Origin: JACDBE01 sp963714055
GTDB taxonomy: Bacteria; Actinomycetota; Acidimicrobiia; Spongiisociales; UBA5794
Direction of reading: 5' to 3'
NCBI GenBank assembly: GCA_963714055.1
Contig: OY970227.1
Coordinates: 1,240,001-1,304,000, forward strand
Length of the DNA stretch: 64,000 nt
The position numbers and the translations under genes were made by a program. Of this stretch, positions 57,688 to 64,000 are shown one piece after another (within the stretch, counting starts at the first letter, position 1; every line of letters begins with the position of its first letter). Under the pieces are notes generated by a model. It did no database searches, had not been told where the DNA came from, and saw only the letters and a list, made by a program, of their open reading frames with translations.

Positions 57688-60234
57688 GTGCTCAAGGCCG
57701 CGTTCAAGAGCCTGTTCGCCCACAAGACCCGGTTGGTGCTGACCGCGGTGTCGATCATCCTCGGGGTGGCGTTCATCGCCGGCACCTACATCTACACCGA
57801 CACCACCAACGAGGCGTTCACCGGGATCATGGACGACGCCTTCAGCGGGCTCGACGTGGTGGTCACCGGCGACAGCGAGTTCACCCTCTCGGGCACCGGG
57901 ATCTACTTCGACGAGAGCCTGGTGGACGACATCGCCGCCGTCGACGGCGTCGAGCGGGTCATCCCCTCGGTCGACGGCATCGGCACCCAGATCCTCGACC
58001 CTGACGGGGAGCCGATCGGCGGCGGCGGGCCACCCCAACTCTCCGGCTACGTGCCTGAGGACCTCGCCGGCGCCGGCGGGATCGTGATGCGGGAAGGGCG
58101 GGCCCCCGCCGGCGGCGACGAGGTGGCCATCGACGCCCGCTCCGCCGAGGCCGGCGGCTACACCGTCGGCGACACGGTCCCGATCGTCAGCCAGGCGATT
58201 CCGGTGACCGACTTCACGCTGTCGGGGATCATGTCGTTCGGCGAGGCCGACAACCTCGGTGGGGCGACCCTGGCATTCTTCGACCTCCCCACTGCCCAGG
58301 CCGTGCTCGGTCAGGAGGGCAAGGTGACCGGGGCCGGGGTGCTCGCCGCACCCGGGACCGACATCGACGACCTCACCAGCCGCATCGGCGACGTCCTGCC
58401 CGACAACGCCAAGGCGCAGACCTCCCAGTCCGCCGCCGAGGAGCAGGCCGCCGAGTTCCAGGAGGCGCTCTCCTTCTTCAACACCTTCCTCCTCGTCTTC
58501 GGGTTCATCGCCCTCTTCGTCGGCGCCTTCATCATCTACAACACCTTCCAGATCGTCATCGCCCAGCGGGCGCGGGAGCTGGCGCTGATGCGAGCGATCG
58601 GCTCCACCCGGAGCCAGGTGGTCCGGGCCGTGCTCATCGAGGCTCTGATCATCGGCGCCGTCGCCTCGCTGATCGGGGTCGCCGTCGGCGCCGGGCTGGC
58701 CCTGGCGCTACGCGCCGCCCTCGACTCGTTCGGGATCGCCCTGCCCGGCGGCGGATTGGTGATCCAGCCCCGAACCGTGGTGACCGCCATCCTGGTGGGC
58801 ATCGTGGTCACCGTGCTGTCTGCGCTCGCCCCCGCCCTCCACGCCTCCCGCGTCCCTCCGGTGGCCGCCATGCGCCAGGACGCCCAGCGACCCGAGCGGC
58901 GGGCCTCGGTGTGGCGGGGGATCATCGGGGTAGCGTTACTCCTCGTCGGCGCCGGCTCGATGTACACCGGCCTATTCGGCGACGTCGACAACACGACGGC
59001 AGCGCTCAGCTCGATCGGGCTCGGGGCCGCCCTCATCCTGGTCGGCTCCTATGTGCTCAGCGCCTTCATCGCCGAGCCGATCACCCGGCTCCTCGGGGCG
59101 CCGCTCGCCCGGCTCCAGGGAGTGCCGGGACGGCTGGCGCAGCGCAACGCGGGGCGCAGCCCGCGCCGCACCACGGCGACGGCGGCGGCGATCATGATCG
59201 GGATCGCCCTGATCACACTGGTCACCGTGCTCACCGCCTCGGTACGGGACACCATCGACGACGTGTTCACCGGCGGGGTCAACGGCGAGGTGATCGCCAC
59301 CAGCACCAACCAGTTCAGCTTCACCGGGTTCCCGACCAGCTTCGGCGACACCGCCGTCGCCCTCCCCGAGGTCGCCGCGGCAAGCCGGCTGCAGCTGGGA
59401 GCGGTGATCCTCGACGGTACCGAGAACTTCGTCAACGGGATCGACGACAGCTTCCAGGACCTCTTCGACATCGAGAGCCTGGAGGGCACCATCACCCCCA
59501 GCGACACCGGGCTGGTGGTGCCGGTCAACATGGCCGAGGAGAACGACTGGACACTGGGCACCCCGATCGAGCTGACCTTCGAGCAGACCGGGGCGCAGAC
59601 CTTCACCGTGGAGGGCATCGTCGACTCCCCGGTGGTCGACTCGATGTCGATCGGCAGGTCCGCCTTCGAAGCCAACTACGCCATCCCCACCGACGGTCAG
59701 ATCTACTTCCAGCTGTCCGAGGGAATCAATCCGGAGGACGGGGTGGCGGCGATCCAGTCGGTGGCCGACGACTACCCGTCGGTGAAGGTGCAGACGGTGG
59801 AGGCGCAGTCCGAGGAGCTGCAGGACTCCATCGGGACCGTGCTCTCCCTGCTCACCGCCCTGCTCGGGCTGACCATCCTCATCTCGTTGTTCGGCGTGAT
59901 GAACACGCTGCTGCTATCGGTGTACGAGCGCACCGGCGAGATCGGGCTGCTGCGGGCGGTCGGGCTCGACCGTCCCCAGACCCGGCGGATGATCCGCTCG
60001 GAGGCGGCGATCATCGCCGTCCTCGGCGCAGTGCTCGGAGTGGGCCTGGGGATCCTCTTCGCCTGGGCGGTGGTGCAGGCCCTCGCCGAGGAGGGCTTCA
60101 CCGGGTTCAGCATCCCGGTCGTCTCCCTGCTGGTGTGGATCGCCATCACCGCGGTCCTAGCGGTGGTCTTCGCCCTCCTCCCGGCGTGGCGCGCCTCCAA
60201 GCTCGACGTGCTCGAGGCCATCGCCTATGAGTGA
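57688..60234 (+). CDS. FtsX/MacB-like ABC transporter permease, duplicated form
   Basis: An 848-residue permease from a GTG (VLKAAFKSLFAHKTRLVLTAV). It has an N-terminal helix, a large extracytoplasmic domain (45-245), three helices (about 265-395), a further helix pair (about 415-455), a second extracytoplasmic domain (480-700) and three C-terminal helices. FtsX signature blocks occur twice: QRARELALMRAIGSTRSQV (near 292) and YERTGEIGLLRAVGLDRPQT (near 748). This is the actinobacterial double-FtsX architecture. Intact; the stop overlaps the next ATG. Confidence 0.92.
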   Translation: MLKAAFKSLFAHKTRLVLTAVSIILGVAFIAGTYIYTDTTNEAFTGIMDDAFSGLDVVVTGDSEFTLSGTGIYFDESLVDDIAAVDGVERVIPSVDGIGTQILDPDGEPIGGGGPPQLSGYVPEDLAGAGGIVMREGRAPAGGDEVAIDARSAEAGGYTVGDTVPIVSQAIPVTDFTLSGIMSFGEADNLGGATLAFFDLPTAQAVLGQEGKVTGAGVLAAPGTDIDDLTSRIGDVLPDNAKAQTSQSAAEEQAAEFQEALSFFNTFLLVFGFIALFVGAFIIYNTFQIVIAQRARELALMRAIGSTRSQVVRAVLIEALIIGAVASLIGVAVGAGLALALRAALDSFGIALPGGGLVIQPRTVVTAILVGIVVTVLSALAPALHASRVPPVAAMRQDAQRPERRASVWRGIIGVALLLVGAGSMYTGLFGDVDNTTAALSSIGLGAALILVGSYVLSAFIAEPITRLLGAPLARLQGVPGRLAQRNAGRSPRRTTATAAAIMIGIALITLVTVLTASVRDTIDDVFTGGVNGEVIATSTNQFSFTGFPTSFGDTAVALPEVAAASRLQLGAVILDGTENFVNGIDDSFQDLFDIESLEGTITPSDTGLVVPVNMAEENDWTLGTPIELTFEQTGAQTFTVEGIVDSPVVDSMSIGRSAFEANYAIPTDGQIYFQLSEGINPEDGVAAIQSVADDYPSVKVQTVEAQSEELQDSIGTVLSLLTALLGLTILISLFGVMNTLLLSVYERTGEIGLLRAVGLDRPQTRRMIRSEAAIIAVLGAVLGVGLGILFAWAVVQALAEEGFTGFSIPVVSLLVWIAITAVLAVVFALLPAWRASKLDVLEAIAYE

Positions 60235-61261
60235 CCCGGCTCCGGCGGCCGGGTCGGCGCCGGGCCGGCCCGGGATCCTGGAGCGGCTGGCCGGCGGCAC
60301 CGTCCTCGGCGACGGCGGCTACCTGCTCGAGCTGGAGAAGCGGGGCTACGTGCAGGCGGGCCCGTTCACCCCCGAGGTCGTGCTCGACCACCCCGACGCG
60401 TTGGAGGGGCTGCACCGGGAGTTCGTGCAGGCGGGCGCCGAGGTCATCCAGACGATGACGTTCTACGCCAGCGAGGACAAGCTGGCCACCGTCGGGCTGT
60501 CCGGCCGGGTGGAGGCGATCAACCGGCAGGCGGTGGAGATCGCCCGCAAGGTCGCCGGCGAGGGAGACACCCTGGTGGCCGGCAACCTGTGCCTCACCTG
60601 GGCGTATCAACCCGGCGACCCCTCGTCGGCCGAACGGGTGCGCCAGCTCTTCGACGCCCAGATCGAGACCCAGTTGGACGCCGGCGGTGTCGACTTCTGG
60701 ATCGGGGAGACCTTCTCCTACCTGGGCGAGGCGCTGCTCTTCGTCGAGCGGGCCAAGCGCACCGGGCTGCCGGTGATGGCAACCATGTCGTTCGACGCTC
60801 TACCTGCTGCCGCCTACGAGGGTGCCGGCCCCGCCGACTGTGCCCGTCGCCTGGTCGACGCCGGCGCCGACATCGTCGGCACCAACTGCCTCAACGACCC
60901 CCAGCTGCAGCTCCCCTGGGCCGTCGAGATGCGGGCCGCCGTCGATGCGCCCATCGCCTGCCAGCCCGCCGGGTTCCGCACCTCGCCTTCGCAGCCCGAC
61001 TTCACCGGCCGTCCCGAGTTCCCCTACGGGCTCGACCCGCTCCAGCTCTCCCGCCGGGAGATGGCACGCTTCGCCGAGGACGCCGCCGCCGCCGGCATCG
61101 GCTACATCGGCTCGTGTTGCGGGACCGCAGCCGGGCACGTGCGGGCGATGGCCAAGGCGCTCGGCAAGCAACCGGTCGAGGAACGCCCGTGGCTCTCGAC
61201 GACGGGCCGGGCGATGTCGGCGTACGAGTGGCACGGCCACGAGGAGACCGAGACCGGGTGA
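60227..61261 (+). CDS. Homocysteine S-methyltransferase family protein (betaine-homocysteine methyltransferase-like)
   Basis: A 344-residue zinc methyltransferase: LGDGGYLLELEKRGYVQAG at the start, QTMTFYASEDKL, and the zinc cysteines in IVGTNCLNDP (near 224) and YIGSCCGTAAGH (near 295). The sequence around the active site is closer to betaine-type than to MetH-type enzymes. It is followed by a sarcosine-oxidase-like gene with a 4-nt overlap, which fits a betaine-dimethylglycine-sarcosine route (inference). Confidence 0.85.
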   Translation: MSDPAPAAGSAPGRPGILERLAGGTVLGDGGYLLELEKRGYVQAGPFTPEVVLDHPDALEGLHREFVQAGAEVIQTMTFYASEDKLATVGLSGRVEAINRQAVEIARKVAGEGDTLVAGNLCLTWAYQPGDPSSAERVRQLFDAQIETQLDAGGVDFWIGETFSYLGEALLFVERAKRTGLPVMATMSFDALPAAAYEGAGPADCARRLVDAGADIVGTNCLNDPQLQLPWAVEMRAAVDAPIACQPAGFRTSPSQPDFTGRPEFPYGLDPLQLSRREMARFAEDAAAAGIGYIGSCCGTAAGHVRAMAKALGKQPVEERPWLSTTGRAMSAYEWHGHEETETG

Positions 61262-62410
61262 GCCGGTTCCGGGTGGGCGTGGTCGGGCTCGGGGGCCTCG
61301 GCAGCGCCGCCGCCTGGTGGGCCTCGAGGCGACTCGGCGACGGGGTGATCGGCTTCGAGCGTTTCGAGCTCGGGCACCGCCATGGGGCCTCCGAGGACCA
61401 CTCCCGCATCATTCGGCTGTCGTACCACCGCCCCGACGCGGTGCGGCTGGCGCAGGACGCGTACCAATCCTGGGCCGAAGTCGAAGCGGCGGCCGGGATC
61501 GACCTGGTGGTGCGCACCGGCGGGCTCGACCTGTTTCCGGCGGGAGCGAGCATCGACGCCGCCGACTACCGGGACGCCATGGACGCCTGTGGAGTCGGCT
61601 ACGAGATGCTCGACGCCGCCGCGGTGCGGCGCCGCTGGCCGATGTTCCGGCTCGACGGGGACACCACGGTCGTCTACCAGGCCGAGTCGGGGCTGGTGAG
61701 AGCGAGCGGCGGCCAATGCCGCCCACCGGGCCCTCGCCGCCGCCAACGGGGCGACCCTCCTCGAACGGTCCCGGGTGACCGCGGTGGAGCCGGCGAGCAG
61801 CGGCTTCACCGTGGTCTTCGGCGACGAGCGGGTCGACGTCGACCGGCTCATCGTCACCGCCGACGCCTGGACCAACGAGATCGTCGCCGGGCTCGGCTGG
61901 AAGGTGAACCTCGTCGTCACCCAGGAGCAGGTGGCGTACTTCGACGCCGCTGCCGAGCTCGGCTCGATGCCGGTGTGGATCTGGATGGACGACCCGGCGT
62001 TCTACGGGCTCCCCGATGTCGACGGGTCGGGGGTGAAGATCGGCCAGGACGTCGGCGGGGTGACGGCGACCGGGGACGACCGCTCGTTCGAACCCGACCC
62101 GGCATACCGGGAGCGGCTGATCCGGTTCCAGGAGCAGCTCCTCCCCGACACCACCGGGACGATCGTCGAGGAGCGGACCTGCCTGTACACGATGACCCCC
62201 GACCGCGAGTTCGTCCTCGACCATGTCCCCGGCCACGAAGGGGCGGTGGTCGGGCTGGGCGCCGCCCACGGGTTCAAGTTCGCCGGCGTGTTCGGCAAGG
62301 TTCTCGCCGAGCTGGCCATCGACGGGACCACCGGCCACGACGTGTCTGGCTGGCCGGCGACCAGGCCGATCCTGACCGAGCCCGACCCGGTGATGTCGTT
62401 TCTGCTGTGA
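61258..62410 (+). pseudogene. Sarcosine oxidase-like FAD amine oxidase, one frameshift
   Basis: A monomeric sarcosine oxidase/N-methyltryptophan oxidase-like flavoenzyme. From the GTG overlapping the previous stop: FRVGVVGLGGLGSAAAWWAS (FAD motif), SRIIRLSYHRPDAVRLAQDA, then YQAESGLVRAS, where the frame shifts near 61713; one extra G explains it. The continuation AANAAHRALAAANGATLLER leads to TADAWTNEI, ERTCLYTMTPDREFVLDHVP (covalent-flavin-type Cys block) and GLGAAHGFKFAGVFGKVLAEL. About 384 residues when rebuilt, normal for the family. The stop overlaps the next GTG. Confidence 0.85.
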
Positions 62411-64000
62411 AGCCAACGAGGCCTGCTGTGAAGTCCACGGGGGTAGCGGCGCGCTACCAGGTGGCCGTCGACCGGTTGGTCAGGGTGCCGATGCCCGACG
62501 GCGTCGAGCTGGCGCTCACCACCTACCGGCCCGACGCCCCGGGGCGGTTCCCGGTCGTCGTCGAGTCGCTCCCCTACCGCAAGGACGACGACTGCTACAG
62601 CCGAGACTGGCAGACCTTCACGTATCTGGCGAAGCGGGGCATCGCCGGCGTCCGCATCGACATCCGGGGCACCGGCGGCTCGGACGGCGTCGCCCTCGGG
62701 GAATACCTGCCCATCGAGCAGGACGACAACGTGGCGGTGCTGGAGTGGCTCGCCGAGCAGCCGTGGTGCACCGGGCGGATCGGGATGTGGGGCATCTCGT
62801 GGGGAGGCTTCTCGGCACTGCAGACGGCGATGCTCCGGCCTCCGATGCTGGAGGCGATCTGCGCCATGCACGCCACCCACGACCGGTTCGCCACCGACGT
62901 GCACTACATCGGCGGCGCCCTGCACCTGTTCGAGCAGGTCGACTGGCCGGTGGGGATGGCGGCGCAGAACCTGCTGCCACCCGACCCGGCCATCGTCGGC
63001 GACCGGTGGATGGCGATGTGGCGGGACCGCCTCGCCGCAACCCCGCAGTGGCTCGTCGACTGGCTCCAGCACCAGGCCAGAGACGAGTTCTGGCGGCACG
63101 GCTCGCCGTGCGAGGACTACGGGTCGATCACCGCCGCCACCCTGCTGATCGGCGGCTGGCTCGACCCGTACGTCGACGGGATGCTCGACCTGCTCGCCCA
63201 CCTCGACGCTCCGCGCCGGGCGGTGATCGGGCCCTGGGGGCACCACCGTCCCGCCACCGGGGCACCCGGGCCGACCCTCGACCACTTCGACCTGCTCGCC
63301 CGGTGGTTCGGTCACTGGCTGGCCGACGAGGACACCGGGGTCATGGACGACCCGCTGTTGACCATGTACGTCCGCGCCGGCCCGCCCTACGACCCGGTCC
63401 CCGGTGACGTCCCGGGCCGGTGGCGGGCCGAGCCCGCCTGGCCGCTCGCCGACGGCGTCGACCTGACGCTCCACCTCGACCGCGGGAAGCTGGCCGGCAA
63501 CGCACCCGAGACACCCGACGCTCGCCGGTGGAACGGGCCGTGGACGGTGGGGACCGCCAGCCCGTTCTGGGACCTGTCGGCGGCCGGGTCCACCGACACC
63601 GGGGGCGACGACGACCGGGCGCTGGCATGGGAGACCGAACCGCTCGACGTCCCGGTCGAGGTCCTGGGACGGGTCGAGGTCACCGTGACCGTCGAGGTCG
63701 ACCGGCCCGGGGGGCGCCTGGTGGCGCACCTCGTCGACGTCGCCCCCGACGGCACCGCCGCCTTCGTCACCCGGGGCGTGCTCAACCTCTCTCACCGCCA
63801 CGACCCGGGAGACCCCACGGCGGAACCGGTCGACGAGCTGTTCGAGGTGACCGTGAGCACCGTCCACACCTCTGCGGTGTTCGCCCCCGGGCACCGCATC
63901 CGGGTCACGCTGAGCGGGACCGATTTCCCGGTGGTGCTGCCCCCTCCGGAGCTCGTCCTCCTCACCGTCCACACCGGCGCCGGCCTCGCCGGGCGGGTGG
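62407..64000 (+). CDS. CocE/NonD family (X-Pro dipeptidyl-peptidase S15-like) hydrolase, cut by window edge
   Basis: A serine hydrolase; 531 codons visible without a stop. RYQVAVDRLVRVPMPDGVEL and GVRIDIRGTGGSDG precede the nucleophile elbow GMWGISWGGFSALQ (Ser in GISWGG, near residue 130). DPYVDGMLDLL and VIGPWGHHRP carry the other triad members (Asp and His). The C-terminal jelly-roll domain (LDVPVEVLGRVEVTVTVEVD) is largely present. Members hydrolyse esters, acyl-peptides or cephalosporin/cocaine-type substrates. The GTG overlaps the previous stop (GTGA); another GTG at 62428 is possible. Confidence 0.88.
   Translation, partial: MKPTRPAVKSTGVAARYQVAVDRLVRVPMPDGVELALTTYRPDAPGRFPVVVESLPYRKDDDCYSRDWQTFTYLAKRGIAGVRIDIRGTGGSDGVALGEYLPIEQDDNVAVLEWLAEQPWCTGRIGMWGISWGGFSALQTAMLRPPMLEAICAMHATHDRFATDVHYIGGALHLFEQVDWPVGMAAQNLLPPDPAIVGDRWMAMWRDRLAATPQWLVDWLQHQARDEFWRHGSPCEDYGSITAATLLIGGWLDPYVDGMLDLLAHLDAPRRAVIGPWGHHRPATGAPGPTLDHFDLLARWFGHWLADEDTGVMDDPLLTMYVRAGPPYDPVPGDVPGRWRAEPAWPLADGVDLTLHLDRGKLAGNAPETPDARRWNGPWTVGTASPFWDLSAAGSTDTGGDDDRALAWETEPLDVPVEVLGRVEVTVTVEVDRPGGRLVAHLVDVAPDGTAAFVTRGVLNLSHRHDPGDPTAEPVDELFEVTVSTVHTSAVFAPGHRIRVTLSGTDFPVVLPPPELVLLTVHTGAGLAGRV

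Noticed and set aside
1..64000. tRNA, rRNA or riboswitch genes
   Set aside because: No cloverleaf-like intergenic segment, rRNA block or known riboswitch core was recognised in the gaps on either strand.

Overview
The window is a high-GC stretch from an actinobacterium, most likely of the class Acidimicrobiia or a close relative. The support is indirect: an MshA-like mycothiol glycosyltransferase, an F420-type LLM oxidoreductase, an RsiG-like protein, a BldC-like small DNA-binding protein, a type VII-like FtsK ATPase with WXG100-like partners, GTG starts and 4-nt stop/start overlaps. No rRNA, tRNA, CRISPR array, phage or insertion sequence was seen.

Layout. 1-6.6 kb: a large NAD-glutamate dehydrogenase (cut by the window edge), a geranylgeranyl-reductase-family flavoprotein and a VapBC pair with a frame-broken toxin. 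6.8-16.4 kb: a respiratory island. A CcoN-like membrane protein that has lost every haem/copper ligand is fused to a CcoO-like cytochrome c and followed by another cytochrome c. Divergent from it is a split cytochrome b/Rieske/dihaem cytochrome c operon that also encodes a 2[4Fe-4S] ferredoxin and two small membrane proteins. A broken rex lies at the end. 16.5-22.7 kb: glutaredoxin-like protein, SAM hydrolase, and frame-broken sulfotransferase, trehalose synthase and DUF222/HNH genes. 22.7-28.9 kb: a tyrosine/homogentisate operon (iclR-hmgA-unknown-fahA-hpd-HMG-CoA lyase). 29.1-35.1 kb: a MoaD-membrane fusion, an M23 peptidase, an RsiG-like protein, asparaginase II, a FemAB/GNAT-like protein and an MshA-like glycosyltransferase. 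35.1-41.7 kb: a DnaA-box-like cluster, a glyoxalase-like protein, malic enzyme, a BldC-like protein, murI, metX and an F420 oxidoreductase. 41.8-51.1 kb: an MMPL-like protein with repeats and a kinase-ATPase-like tail, a nitroreductase, and a compact type VII-like locus. 51.2-64 kb: a DrrAB-like ABC exporter, alpha-glucosidase, a sugar ABC ATPase, fdhD, a MacB/FtsX-like ABC pair, a homocysteine methyltransferase, a sarcosine-oxidase-like enzyme and a CocE/NonD hydrolase (cut by the window edge).

Intergenic DNA carries several repeat families. A 64-bp unit occurs as a tandem dimer at two loci about 29 kb apart, with base-pair-preserving differences in its hairpins. A second family, of roughly 90 bp, sits directly upstream of the start codons of the MoaD-like gene and of fdhD, and contains a conserved 26-codon mini-ORF at both loci. 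Both families contain a GATGGGG...CCCCATC hairpin. There are also spaced palindromes at 4.5, 30.1 and 35.4 kb.

About a dozen genes contain probable single-base frameshifts or lack a usable start although the protein sequence continues in another frame. Because these hit both housekeeping and accessory genes, many are probably sequencing or assembly indels rather than true pseudogenes. Such genes are entered as pseudogenes over their full span, with the break points given.
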